Below, piece after piece: positions 55,501 through 63,773 of a stretch of DNA of 64,000 nucleotides. The stretch spans positions 868,001 through 932,000 of the forward strand of contig CAWKKJ010000008.1 in NCBI GenBank assembly GCA_963850205.1, in the 5' to 3' direction. A model generated the notes under the pieces. It did not search any database. It was not told where the DNA came from and was given only the letters and a program-made list of their open reading frames with translations. The number at the start of each line of letters is the position of its first letter. Positions within the stretch are counted from its first letter, which is position 1. Made by a program: the position numbers and the translations under genes. This DNA is from JACVRW01 sp963850205 (lineage in GTDB: Bacteria > Actinomycetota > Thermoleophilia > Solirubrobacterales > Thermoleophilaceae).

Positions 55501-56970
55501 GGCCAGCGCCACGTCGTTGCCCATCGAGCCGGTGGGCTCGGCGGCGTTGGCCGCCATCGGCACCAGCAACACGTTCAGGTCCTCCTCGGTCCAGCCGAAG
55601 GCCAGCTGCTTGGCCCGCAGAGGCTCGACCCGGGGCACGCGCGGGCTCTTCTCCGGAAGGTCCCCGATGTGCACCACGCGCTCCTCCAGCCACTGCCCGT
55701 AGGGCCGGCGGCCGGCGAGCTCGCCCTTGACCTCCGCGTCGGGCACGATCAGATCGCGCTCGAGGTCGACGAGGAACAGCTTTCCGGGCAGCAGGCGCCC
55801 CTTGGCCTCCACCTGGTCCGGCGCGACCTTGAAGACCCCGGCCTCCGAGGCGAGCACCACCCACCCGTCCTTGGTGGTGAGCCAGCGCCCGGGCCGGAGG
55901 CCGTTGCGGTCGAGCGTTGCGCCGATCACCCGGCCGTCGCTGAAGGCCACGGCCGCGGGCCCGTCCCATGGCTCGATCAGAGATGAGTGGTAGGCGTAGA
56001 AGTCGACCACCTCGCGGGGCAGCTCGGGCCGGCCCCGGTGGGCCTCGGGGATGAGCATCGACATCGCGTGTGCGGAGGTGCGGCCGCCCAGCACGAGCAG
56101 CTCCAGCAGCCCGTCCAGGGAGGCCGAGTCGGAGATGTCGTCGCGCAGCAGCGGCCGGATCTTCTCGACGTCTTCCCCGAACAGGGGCGAGGCCAGCTGC
56201 AGCTCGCGGGCCCGCATCCAGTTGCGGTTGCCGCGCAGCGTGTTGATCTCGCCGTTGTGGGCCAGCATCCGGTAGGGGTGGGCCAGCTCCCAGCTCGGGA
56301 AGGTGTTGGTCGAGAAGCGCGAGTGCACCAGCGCCAGCCGGCTGTGGAAGCGCTCGTCCTTGAGGTCGGGGTAGTACTGGGACAGCTGCGGCGCCGTGAG
56401 CATGCCCTTGTAGACCACCGTCCGTGAGGACAGGCTCGTGATGTAGAGGTCCTGGACGTGCTCGGTCTCGACCACCCGCCGGATCACGTACAGGGTGCGC
56501 TCGAAGGCGTCCTGATCGGCCATCTCCTCGCCGGCGCCGATGATGAGCTGCTCGATGCGGGGGGCCACCGCTCGCGCGGTGGTCCCGCAGGCCTCGTCCC
56601 TGACCGGCACCTCGCGCCAGCCCAGCACCCGCTGGCCCTCGTCCTCGACCACGCGCTCCACCAGCTGGCGCGCGCGGTCTCCGTCGACCCGGGGGAGAAA
56701 GCACATCGCCACGCCGTAGCGGCCCGGCTCGGGCAGCTCGAAGCCGGCCTCGGCGCGCAGGAACTCGTCGGGGAGACCGACGAGGATCCCCGCCCCGTCG
56801 CCCGAGTCGGGGTCGGCCCCCGCCGCCCCGCGGTGCTCGAGGTTCTCCAGCGCCCAGAGCGCCCGGGAGATGACCTCGTGCGACGCGGGAGCGCGCAGTC
56901 GGGCGACGAACGCGACACCGCAGGCGTCATGCTCGTAGCTCGGGTCGTACAGGCCGCGCGATGCCTGCAA
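52522..56970 (-). CDS. gltB: Glutamate synthase large subunit
   Basis: 1482 aa. Converts glutamine plus 2-oxoglutarate to two glutamates. N-terminal class II glutaminase whose catalytic cysteine is C17 (EHDACGVAFV; a short propeptide is removed), central and FMN-binding domains (SGGMSLGALSPEAHETLAAG, VISPP-type loop), [3Fe-4S] cysteines C1108, C1114, C1119 (spacing 6 and 5 as in known enzymes) and the C-terminal GXGXG helix (MSGGIAYVLD). Start is TTG at 56970, strongly supported by GAGGAGGTGA 9-11 nt upstream, an unusual start with a strong ribosome site. Operon gltB-gltD. Confidence 0.97.
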   Translation of the reverse strand: MQASRGLYDPSYEHDACGVAFVARLRAPASHEVISRALWALENLEHRGAAGADPDSGDGAGILVGLPDEFLRAEAGFELPEPGRYGVAMCFLPRVDGDRARQLVERVVEDEGQRVLGWREVPVRDEACGTTARAVAPRIEQLIIGAGEEMADQDAFERTLYVIRRVVETEHVQDLYITSLSSRTVVYKGMLTAPQLSQYYPDLKDERFHSRLALVHSRFSTNTFPSWELAHPYRMLAHNGEINTLRGNRNWMRARELQLASPLFGEDVEKIRPLLRDDISDSASLDGLLELLVLGGRTSAHAMSMLIPEAHRGRPELPREVVDFYAYHSSLIEPWDGPAAVAFSDGRVIGATLDRNGLRPGRWLTTKDGWVVLASEAGVFKVAPDQVEAKGRLLPGKLFLVDLERDLIVPDAEVKGELAGRRPYGQWLEERVVHIGDLPEKSPRVPRVEPLRAKQLAFGWTEEDLNVLLVPMAANAAEPTGSMGNDVALAAMSDMRPPLFSYFKQLFAQVTNPAIDPLRESIVMSLEACIGPEINLLGETPDHCHQLVMAQPILKNSELEKLRQVDHSVFESRTIDMTWPVADGPGGMERRLAAICEEASELVSRGVNIIILSDRNLGSERAPMPALLAVAGLHHHLVREGTRLQIGLVAETGQAKEIHHLACLIGYGAAAVNPYLMFESLYGLHRGGRLPEGMSPEEAQERAIKGIGKGLLKILSKMGISTVRSYTGAQIFEAVGLQPEVVDRHFTGTPSRVGGVGLDVLEVEAVDRHARAYPAASSELLPAGGIYAWRRDGEFHGWNPETIATLQHAARGEDGAEAYDRFATYVNHVAVPRSTLRGLLRFSDDVEPVELDDVEPASEIVKRFKSGGMSLGALSPEAHETLAAGMNRLGGKSNTGEGGEDPVRFGDERRSSIKQVASGRFGVTVHYLVNADELQIKVAQGAKPGEGGQLPGHKVDRYIGRLRHSTPGVGLISPPPHHDIYSIEDLKQLIYDLRCANPRARISVKLVAEVGVGTVAAGVAKANADHVVIAGHDGGTGASPQASIQHAGVPWEIGIAETQQTLLRNDLRSRIIVEADGQMRTGRDVAMAAILGADEFGFSTAPLIALGCVMMRVCHLNTCPVGVATQDPDLRRRFEGKPEHVVRYLFMVAEELRQIMARLGVRSVSGLIGRTDLLAPDEAVQHWKARGLDLSSLLEPPPADEDLHCTRRPDPVLYDAIDVDLISSHRADLELGRPIRVEREIVNRSRAVGGLLSSEIARNHGAEGLPDGTIELRLEGSAGQSFGAWLAPGVSLLLEGDANDYCGKGLSGGLLVVRPPAGARFAAEANVIVGNTVLYGATSGRAFFSGLAGERFAVRNSGALAVVEGLGDHGCEYMTGGRVVVLGPTGLNFAAGMSGGIAYVLDGDGEFRDRCNTDLVGFDGITPDEAAELRAWVSEHREHTGSAVAEALLEDWRGTLNRFVKVMPHDYKRALSELATEEEVAA

Positions 56971-57122
56971 AGCGTGGGTTCACCTCCTCGATTTTTGCGC
57001 CCGGCCGAGTGGGCGCTTACTGGGGGACGGGGGCGCAGAAGCATAGAGCGAGCAGGCGTTTGACATGCCCACGGCGGACCCCTGAGTCGCGCTACTGTGC
57101 TCGGCTCCCGAACGACCTCCCC

Positions 57123-57905
57123 GTGTCTCAGACGATCACAGTTCTCTCCCAGAAGGGCGGCACCGGCAAGACCACCGCGGTGCGCACCCTGGCCGACGTC
57201 CTCCGGCGGGTCGAGCTCGACGTCCTGTGCGCCGATCTCGACCCCCAGGGCAACCTCTCCGACTACTTCGACGTGCCCGCCGATGCGTCCCCCACGGTGG
57301 GCGACGTGCTGGCCGGCCGGGCCAAGGCGGCCGACGCGATCTGCGACGGCGTCCTGCCTGCCAACCTGGGCCTCGCCGAGGCCGAGCTGGTCCTGGCCGG
57401 CAAGATGGGGCGCGAGCTCACCCTCAAGCGGGCGCTCCGCGACCTGCGGCGCCAGCACGACCTGATCCTGATCGACTGCCCGCCGGCGCTCGGCCTTCTC
57501 ACCGTCAACGCGCTGGTGGCCGCCGACCACGCGCTGATCACCAGCGAGGCCGAGTACTTCTCGCTCCAGGGGGTGGAGCAGGCGCTGGAGGTCGTGGAGC
57601 TGGCCAAGGACTCGCTCAACCCGGACCTGGACTGGCTCGGCGTGGTCCTGAACATCGCCGACATGCGGCTGATCCACTCACGGGAAGCACTGGTGCAGCT
57701 GAAGGGGCGCTTCGGCGACCGGGTCTTCGACTCGATTATCCGGCGCAGCGTTCGCTACGCCGAGTCTGCTGAGCGAGGGGTGTCGATCCTCGACTACGCG
57801 CCCGCCCTGGGCGCGGACTACCTCGCCCTCGCCGACGAGCTGCTGGCCCGCCTGGGCGGCTTCGACGACGCGCGGGGGCGGCTGTCGGCGCTCGTGCCCG
57901 TCTGA
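57123..57905 (+). CDS. ParA-family (Soj-like) ATPase
   Basis: 260 aa, GTG start. Deviant Walker A with signature lysine: SQKGGTGKTT (K11, K16), Walker A' DLDPQGNLSDYF, Walker B LILIDCPPALGLL. Type I ParA-like without N-terminal HTH, so a Soj/MinD-like positioning ATPase. No parB follows, so this is an orphan ParA whose cargo is unknown. Divergent from gltB; its 3' end overlaps the DUF559 gene by 88 bp on the opposite strand. Confidence 0.9.
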   Translation: MSQTITVLSQKGGTGKTTAVRTLADVLRRVELDVLCADLDPQGNLSDYFDVPADASPTVGDVLAGRAKAADAICDGVLPANLGLAEAELVLAGKMGRELTLKRALRDLRRQHDLILIDCPPALGLLTVNALVAADHALITSEAEYFSLQGVEQALEVVELAKDSLNPDLDWLGVVLNIADMRLIHSREALVQLKGRFGDRVFDSIIRRSVRYAESAERGVSILDYAPALGADYLALADELLARLGGFDDARGRLSALVPV

Positions 57906-58801
57906 GCGAGGAGCGAGCGGAGCTGGCGGGCGACGGCGGGGCCCTCCCGTTCGAGCGCCCCTGACGTAAGCCTGATCGTGCGGTAGCCGGCCTCCAGCAG
58001 GCGCCGGTCTCGCCGCCGGTCGTGCTCGAAAGCGGTCCGGGTGCCGTGGGCGTGCAGGCCGTCGGTCTCGACGATCAGCTTGGCGTGCGGCCAGAGGAAG
58101 TCGGCGGTGTACTCGCTCAGGTCAACGCCCACCAGCGGACGAGGCAGCCCGTGGCGCTCGACGAACCTGAGAAACCGCTCCTCGAGCGCGGACTGGGTGG
58201 GCTCGGGCGGCTGTTGGGCCAGGGCCAGCAATCGGGCGCCTTTGCGCCCCGGGTTGCCCTGAACGACAGCATGTAGGGCATTGAGGTCGAAGAGCCGGCG
58301 GCGGTCGGATTCATCGATGGCCCGCTTAAGCGATTGGCGGGAGGCGACGTCGGCGTAGTCGAGGAGCGTGCGGGCCACGGTGGTGACCGGGATGCCCTGG
58401 TGGACGGTCACCTCGGTGGGGCTCAGGCGGCCGGAGCGGTGGATGCGGATGCCCTTCGGGGGCCGGCGCCCGTTCTGGGTTGGGACCGTGACGTCGATGG
58501 TGGTGGCGCTGTCGGCCGCGATCTCCCACAGCGCGCCGCCGCTTCGGTGCGACAGGACGGCGCCCGGCCCGCAGGCGAGGACGGCGGCCAGCCAATAGGC
58601 CTCGCGCCGCAGCACGGCGTGGCCGACGGAGTACACGCCCCGGTAGCGCCGGCGCAGCCGTTTCGACCGCACCCGCTCGACGATGCCCTGCCTCCCCACG
58701 CCGATATCGAGCAGCTGCGCGCGGGTTATGAGCCCGTACTGCCGGTCCGCGATCGCGCCCAAACGCAATTCAACGGGGGGTAAGGCGCTTTGTGTCGTCA
58801 T
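57818..58801 (-). CDS. AbiEi-like HTH plus DUF559 (Vsr-like nuclease fold) protein
   Basis: 327 aa from ATG 58801. N-terminal AbiEi-type winged helix (about 11-60: IADRQYGLITRAQLLDIGVG, RRYRGVYSVGH), a middle domain (about 80-195) as in type IV antitoxin-like proteins (LSHRSGGALW, TVARTLLDYADV), and a C-terminal DUF559 domain of the PD-(D/E)XK/Vsr fold: E208, D234 (TADFLWP), E245 and D247 (LIVETDG), then DRRRDRRLLEAGYRTIRLT. The start codon lies on the axis of a 52-bp palindrome. No AbiEii toxin gene is adjacent. The last 27 residues are low-complexity, antisense to parA, as if a stop was lost. Confidence 0.85.
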   Translation of the reverse strand: MTTQSALPPVELRLGAIADRQYGLITRAQLLDIGVGRQGIVERVRSKRLRRRYRGVYSVGHAVLRREAYWLAAVLACGPGAVLSHRSGGALWEIAADSATTIDVTVPTQNGRRPPKGIRIHRSGRLSPTEVTVHQGIPVTTVARTLLDYADVASRQSLKRAIDESDRRRLFDLNALHAVVQGNPGRKGARLLALAQQPPEPTQSALEERFLRFVERHGLPRPLVGVDLSEYTADFLWPHAKLIVETDGLHAHGTRTAFEHDRRRDRRLLEAGYRTIRLTSGALEREGPAVARQLRSLLAQTGTSADSRPRASSKPPRRASSSSARAR

Positions 58802-58827
58802 ATCACGACCTAAAGCGCCTAACCCCC
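58776..58827. repeat. Start-centred palindrome of the DUF559 gene
   Basis: Arms GGGGGTAAGGCGCTTT (58776-58791) and AAAGCGCCTAACCCCC (58812-58827) pair at 15 of 16 positions, with further GTCGT/ACGAC inside. The axis (58801.5) falls directly before the A of the ATG (58801-58799, minus strand); coding-strand core ATATGACGA. The amidase -10 box follows 38 bp away. Confidence 0.85.
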
Positions 58828-58879
58828 GAAGTTCGCCCCCCGGCGCTGGCCCCGCCCCCAACCGTTACGCTCGCCGCCC

Positions 58880-60304
58880 ATGTCCGAGCTGCTCTTCAAG
58901 CCGGCCGGTGAGCTGGCCCTTCTCATCCGGTCGGGAGAGCTCTCCTCCCGGGAGCTGGTCGAGGCTTCGCTGGCGCGAATCGACGCGCTGCAGCCCGAGC
59001 TCAACGCGTTCTGCCATGTCGACCACGAGGGCGCCCTCGCCGCCGCCGGCGCCGTCGAGCCCGGCGATCCGCGGCCGTTCGCGGGCGTGCCCATCGCCAT
59101 CAAGGACACGGCTCCCGTCGCGGGCCTGCCCTTCAGCTTCGGCTCGGATCTGTTCTCCGGCTTCACCCCTCAGCACGACGCCTTCCTCGTACGGCGCCTG
59201 CGCGACGCGGGCTTCGTGGTCGTGGGAAAGACGAGCCTGCCCGAGTTCGGCATCCTGCCGGTGACCGAGCCGCGGCGCTTCGGGCCGACCCGCAACCCCT
59301 GGGACACCGAGCGCACCCCGGGCGGGTCGTCGGGCGGCAGCGCCGCCGCCGTGGCCGCCGGGATGGTGCCGCTTGCCCACGGCAGCGACGGCGGCGGCTC
59401 GATTCGCATCCCGGCCTCGTGCTGCGGCCTCGTCGGGCTCAAACCCAGCCGCGGGCGCATCTCGCGCGGGCCCGAGCAGGGCGACGACTTCCTGGTGCAG
59501 GACGGCGTGCTCACCCGCACGGTGGCCGAGACCGCCGAGCTGCTCGACGTGCTCGCCGGCTACGAGACGGGAGACGCCACCTGGGCGCCCCCGCCGTCCG
59601 ACCCCTTTGCCGCCGCTGCCGCGCGCGAGCCGGGCCGGCTGCGGGTTGGGGTGACCCGGCAGCCCCCGATCGAGGCTGAGCTCGACCCCGACTGCGACCG
59701 CGCGGTCGCGGAGGCGGCCGATCTCCTCTCCTCGCTCGGCCACGAGGTCGAGGAGGTGGACGCGCCCTGGGCCGGCGAGGACCTGCTCAGCGTGTTCACC
59801 ATGGTGTTCGGCACCCCGGTGGGCATGGCCATGGTCTTCGGCGGGATGGTCACCGGCCGCGAGCCGAGCGAGGAGCTGGTGGAGCCGCTCACCTGGATGA
59901 TGTGGAGCGGGTTGAAGGAGCGAGGCCCGGTGGATTACCTGCTGGCTCGCACGCAGCTCACCGCCTACTCACGGGCCATCGTCGCGCTGTGGGACGACTA
60001 CGACGTGGTGCTCACCCCGGCGCTCGCCGAGCCGCCCGTCCGCATCGGCGAGATCGACTCCTGCAGCGACGAGCCCTGGGAGGACTTCCGCCGCTCCGGG
60101 CAGTTCACCCCCTACACGGCGATCTTCAACGTCACGGGCCAGCCGGCGATCTCGCTGCCGCTGACCCGGACGGAGTCGGGACTGCCGATCGCCGTGCAGC
60201 TCGCCGGCCGCCCCGCCGACGAGGCCACGCTGCTGCGGCTCGGCGCCCAGCTGGAGGCGGAACGGCCCTGGGCCGCCCGGCGGCCCGAGCCGGCCGCCGC
60301 CTGA
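58880..60304 (+). CDS. Amidase (amidase-signature family)
   Basis: 474 aa, ATG 8 nt after TACGCT (58866-58871). Ser-cis-Ser-Lys triad of the family: K75 (PIAIKDT), S150 (GGSSGGSAAA) and S174 (GSDGGGSIRIPA). C-terminal ending NVTGQPAISLPL typical of aryl/acylamidases. It hydrolyses an amide bond; not GatA, since no gatC/gatB neighbours and the substrate loops differ. Divergent from the DUF559 gene. Confidence 0.93.
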   Translation: MSELLFKPAGELALLIRSGELSSRELVEASLARIDALQPELNAFCHVDHEGALAAAGAVEPGDPRPFAGVPIAIKDTAPVAGLPFSFGSDLFSGFTPQHDAFLVRRLRDAGFVVVGKTSLPEFGILPVTEPRRFGPTRNPWDTERTPGGSSGGSAAAVAAGMVPLAHGSDGGGSIRIPASCCGLVGLKPSRGRISRGPEQGDDFLVQDGVLTRTVAETAELLDVLAGYETGDATWAPPPSDPFAAAAAREPGRLRVGVTRQPPIEAELDPDCDRAVAEAADLLSSLGHEVEEVDAPWAGEDLLSVFTMVFGTPVGMAMVFGGMVTGREPSEELVEPLTWMMWSGLKERGPVDYLLARTQLTAYSRAIVALWDDYDVVLTPALAEPPVRIGEIDSCSDEPWEDFRRSGQFTPYTAIFNVTGQPAISLPLTRTESGLPIAVQLAGRPADEATLLRLGAQLEAERPWAARRPEPAAA

Positions 60305-60312
60305 GGCTCCGC

Positions 60313-60699
60313 TCAGACCGCGCGCAGCACGTCGCGGTCGCGGTCGTAGGTGAGGAGCGAGAGCGCCGCCTCGGCCTCCAGGCGCCGCAGCTCGTCCACC
60401 TCCTCCGAGGGCACGAAGCCGACGTCGGCCTCCACCTCCATGAGCCAGTAGCGCACCAGCTTGGAACGGCCCTTCTGGTCGGCGTATTCGCTCGAGGGCA
60501 GCTCCCGAACCAGCCGGCAGCGCAGCCCCGTCTCCTCCTCGACCTCGCGCAGCGCCGCCTCCTCGAAGGTCTCACCCGGGTCGAGCTTGCCCTTGGGCAG
60601 GGTCCAGTCGTCGTACTTGGGCCGGTGCACCAGCACCACCAGGCCGTCGCCGTCGAGGACGACCCCGCCGGCCGCGCGTACCTCGGCCTCGCCGGTCAC
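60313..60699 (-). CDS. NUDIX hydrolase
   Basis: 128 aa, GTG overlapping the thrB stop (GTGA). Complete NUDIX box GKLDPGETFEEAALREVEEETG (split here: GKLDPGETFEEA, ALREVEEETGL) within RAAGGVVLDGDGLVVLVHRP and YDDWTLPKGKLDPG. Resembles the DIP/MutT-like N-terminal domain of actinobacterial MutT1 (KYDDWTLPKGK), without the histidine-phosphatase domain. Cleaves a nucleoside-diphosphate-linked compound, possibly 8-oxo-dGTP or Ap4A-like. Last gene of the threonine operon. Confidence 0.92.
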   Translation of the reverse strand: MTGEAEVRAAGGVVLDGDGLVVLVHRPKYDDWTLPKGKLDPGETFEEAALREVEEETGLRCRLVRELPSSEYADQKGRSKLVRYWLMEVEADVGFVPSEEVDELRRLEAEAALSLLTYDRDRDVLRAV

Positions 60700-61554
60700 A
60701 GCTCCCTCACGTCGGCGCCGCCGGACGCGAAGGTCACGCGGCGCACCTCGGCGCCCGCCGCCGCGCTGCGAAGAGCCTCCATCACCGGCCCGGTCTGCTC
60801 CCAATGGCACCAGAAGAGCACGGAGGGCCCGGCGCCGGAGATCGTGGCCCCCACCGCGCCCAGCTCCTGGGCCCGGTCGACCAGGGCCAGCGAGTCGCCG
60901 TAGAGATGTGCGCGCCGGGGCTGGTGGATCCGGTCGGCTCAGGCCGCGTCCGATGAGCGAGAAGTCGTCGCCGGCCAGGCCGAGCACCAGCAGGGAGGCG
61001 CTGGCCACGTTGTGCACCGCGTCGGCGATCGGCACCTCGGCCGGCATCGCGGCGCGAGCCGCCACGGTCGACACCTCGTTGCCGGGCACCACCAGCACGC
61101 CCTCCAGGCCCGCGGCTGGATCGAACCGCACCGGCTCGCCACCGTCGGCGGCGCAGATCACGAAGCCGCCGAACAGGGCGGCCGCCACGTTGTCCGGATG
61201 GCCCTCGAGCTCGGCGGCGAGCGCGAACAGGGGCGCGTCGAGCTCGAACATGTGGTCGGCGGCGGCGAGGCCGGCGACGATCGCGGCGGCGCTCGAGCCC
61301 AGCCCCGCGCCCACCGGGATCTCGGAGCGGATCCGAAAGGCCAGGCCGTCGGCCGGGTGCAGCCGCTCGAAGCCGCGCACGCACAGATTGCTGCGATCGT
61401 CCGGCAGCCCGGGGACCTCCGAGAACACGCCGAACTCGCCCGTCTCCTCCACCTCCAGCTCCAGCTTCAGCTCGAGCGCGGCGGCCAGGACGTCATAGCC
61501 GGGGCCGAGGTTGGCGCTCGAGGCCGGCACGGAGACCAGCCGCCGGCGCCTCAC
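60696..61554 (-). CDS. thrB: Homoserine kinase, frameshifted
   Basis: GHMP kinase phosphorylating homoserine. GTG 61554 overlaps the thrC stop. First frame: VSVPASSANLGPGYDVLAAA, PVGAGLGSSAAAIVAGLAAA (GHMP ATP loop), DNVAAALFGGF, up to DDFSLIGRGL; after about 60940 the conserved end continues one base off (DRIHQPRRAHLYGDSLALVD, GAVGATISGAGPSVLFWCHW) to the TGA at 60698. Length is 3n+1, so one extra base near 60932-60945. As an essential biosynthetic gene in an intact operon, an assembly error is the likeliest explanation. Confidence 0.92.
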
Positions 61555-62543
61555 CGGATCACCGCCCGCTCCACGCTCTGGATGTCGGGCTCGCAGGGCA
61601 CCACCGGGGCCGCCCGGTTCATGGCCGTCTGCGGATCCTTCAGGCCGTGGCCGGTGAGGACGCACACCACCCGCCCCTCGGCGCCGTAGCGCAGCAGCCC
61701 CGCCACCGCCGCCGCGGAGGCCGGCTCGCAGAACACCCCCTCGCGCGCGCCCAGCAGGGAGTAGGCGTCCAGGATCTCGGCGTCGGACACCGCCCTGATC
61801 TCGCCCCGCGACGACGTGACGGCGTTCATGGCGTCCTCCCAGCGCGCGGGGTTGCCGATCCTGATGGCCGAGGCCACGGTCTCGGGGGAGTCCACCGGCG
61901 CGCCGCGCACCAGCGGCGCCGCGCCCTCGGCCTGGTAGCCGTGCATCCGCGGGGAGGCGCCGTACTCCTGAAAGCCCTTCCACCAGGCCGTCACGTTGCC
62001 GGCGTTGCCGACCGGGATGCAGAGCACGTCGGGCGGCTCGTCCAGCTCGTCGCAGACCTCGAAGGCGCCGGTCTTCTGACCCTCCACCCGATAGTCGTTC
62101 ACCGAGTTGACCAGCGCGATCGGGTGCCGCTTGGCCAGCTCGCGCACCAGCGCCAGCGCCTCGTCGAAGTTGCCCCGCAGGGCGATCACGCGGGCGCCGT
62201 GCATGAGCGCCTGGGCCAGCTTGCCGGTGGCGATCTTGCCCTCGGGCACGATCACCGCCCCCCGCAGCCCGGCACGGGCCGCGTAGGCCGCCGCGCTGGC
62301 GGCGGTGTTGCCCGTGGAGGCGCACACCACGGCCTCGGCGCCCTCGCCCACCGCCGCGGACACCGCCACCGTCATCCCCCGGTCCTTGAACGAGCCGGTG
62401 GGGTTGGCCCCCTCCAGCTTGAGCCAGACCTCGGCCCCGCTTCGCTCCGACAGGTGCGGCGCGAAGACGAGCGGGGTGTCCCCCTCCCCCATGGTCACGA
62501 GCGGCTCCACCGGCAGCCGGTCGCGGTAGCGCCAGAGCGACAT
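61551..62543 (-). CDS. thrC: Threonine synthase
   Basis: 330 aa, ATG 62543. PLP-dependent conversion of O-phosphohomoserine to threonine. PLP lysine K53 in NPTGSFKDRGM, phosphate-binding PVGNAGNVTAWW, C-terminal CVLTGHGLKDP. Actinobacterial short form beginning WRYRDRLPVEPLVTMGEGDT. Lies between hom and thrB with short or overlapping junctions. Confidence 0.97.
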   Translation of the reverse strand: MSLWRYRDRLPVEPLVTMGEGDTPLVFAPHLSERSGAEVWLKLEGANPTGSFKDRGMTVAVSAAVGEGAEAVVCASTGNTAASAAAYAARAGLRGAVIVPEGKIATGKLAQALMHGARVIALRGNFDEALALVRELAKRHPIALVNSVNDYRVEGQKTGAFEVCDELDEPPDVLCIPVGNAGNVTAWWKGFQEYGASPRMHGYQAEGAAPLVRGAPVDSPETVASAIRIGNPARWEDAMNAVTSSRGEIRAVSDAEILDAYSLLGAREGVFCEPASAAAVAGLLRYGAEGRVVCVLTGHGLKDPQTAMNRAAPVVPCEPDIQSVERAVIR

Positions 62544-62549
62544 GGCTAC

Positions 62550-63773
62550 CTAGAAGACTTCCTCGATCACCCTGATCACCCGCGGTGGCTCGCGCACGAA
62601 GTCGAGCCGCCCGATCAGCTCTACCGCCGCTCGGAACTTCGACTCCAAGACGGGGTGCATCACCATCACCAGCCGCGCCTCGCGGCCGAGCCCCTTCTGC
62701 ACCACGGACCGGATCGACACTCCCTGAAGGCCCAGGATCTCCGCCACCTGGGCGAGCACGCCGGGGCGGTCGGCCACCTCCAGGTGCAGGTAGAAGGAGA
62801 ACGCCACGTCGGTCACGATCGGCGCGGGGACCGCCGGCGCGGGGAGCGACGGCGGCGGGATCATGGCCGAGACCACGTCGCCCAGCACCGCGCTGGCCGT
62901 CTGGATTCCGCCTGCGCCCGGACCGGACAGGGTGATCTCGGTGATCGCGGGCGACTCGACCGTCACCGCGTTGAAGGCCCCGTTGACCGAGGCCAGCGGG
63001 TGCTCCGCGTAGAGGAAGGCCGGGTACACGTGCACGGCCACGCCGCCGTTGATCCGCTCGGCGGAGCCCACGAGCTTCAGCGACAGACCCAGCTCCTTGG
63101 CGTAGGCGATGTCGTCCGGGGTGATGCGCTCGATGCCCTCGCAGCTCACGTCATCGAGGCGCACCGCCACGTTGAAGGCCAGCCGGGCGAGGATGGCCAT
63201 CTTGGCCGCGGCGTCCTTGCCGGTCACGTCCTCGGTCGGATCGGCCTCGGCGTAGCCCAGCTCCTGCGCGTCGGCGAGCGCCGCGGCGTAGCTGGCCCCG
63301 GTGCGCGTCATCTCGGTGAGGATGTAGTTGGTGGTGCCGTTCACGATCCCGTGCACGCGCTCGATGTGAGCCGCGGCCAGGGTCTCCGCCATTACCCGGA
63401 TCGCCGGCACCACGCCCGCCACCGACCCCTCGAAGCGCAGCTGCACGCGGTGCTCGCGTGCGGCGTCGAACACCTCCTCGCCGTGCTGGGAGAGCAGCTG
63501 CTTGTTGGCGGTGACCACGTGGCGCCCCGCCTCCAGCGAGCGCAGCACGTACTCGCGGGCGGGGTCGATGCCGCCCATCAGCTCGACGATCAGGTCGCTG
63601 CGGGCGACGATGTCGTCGAAGTCGCCCCGGCTGCGGGTGAGCACGCCGGACAGCTCGGGCCGACGCCCCACCTCGGCCTCGATCGCGTCGGCCCGCTCGC
63701 CCAGCAGCTCCGCGAAGGCCCCGCCCACGGTGCCGTGGCCGAGCAGGCCCACGCGGAACGGACCCTCAGGCAT
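62550..63773 (-). CDS. hom: Homoserine dehydrogenase
   Basis: 407 aa, ATG 63773. NAD(P)-binding LLGHGTVGGAFAELL, central ELMGGIDPAREYVLRSLEAG, TANKQLLSQHG, active-site region ADPTEDVTGKDAAAKMAILA, and a C-terminal ACT domain (LHLEVADRPGVLAQVAEILG) for feedback control by threonine. Branch-point enzyme making homoserine from aspartate semialdehyde. Its start overlaps the lysA stop by 8 bp. Confidence 0.97.
   Translation of the reverse strand: MPEGPFRVGLLGHGTVGGAFAELLGERADAIEAEVGRRPELSGVLTRSRGDFDDIVARSDLIVELMGGIDPAREYVLRSLEAGRHVVTANKQLLSQHGEEVFDAAREHRVQLRFEGSVAGVVPAIRVMAETLAAAHIERVHGIVNGTTNYILTEMTRTGASYAAALADAQELGYAEADPTEDVTGKDAAAKMAILARLAFNVAVRLDDVSCEGIERITPDDIAYAKELGLSLKLVGSAERINGGVAVHVYPAFLYAEHPLASVNGAFNAVTVESPAITEITLSGPGAGGIQTASAVLGDVVSAMIPPPSLPAPAVPAPIVTDVAFSFYLHLEVADRPGVLAQVAEILGLQGVSIRSVVQKGLGREARLVMVMHPVLESKFRAAVELIGRLDFVREPPRVIRVIEEVF

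Noticed and set aside
57123..57905. ParA as evidence of a plasmid or partition locus
   Set aside because: No parB, no parS-like repeats and it is flanked by housekeeping gltB; an orphan chromosomal ParA is more likely.
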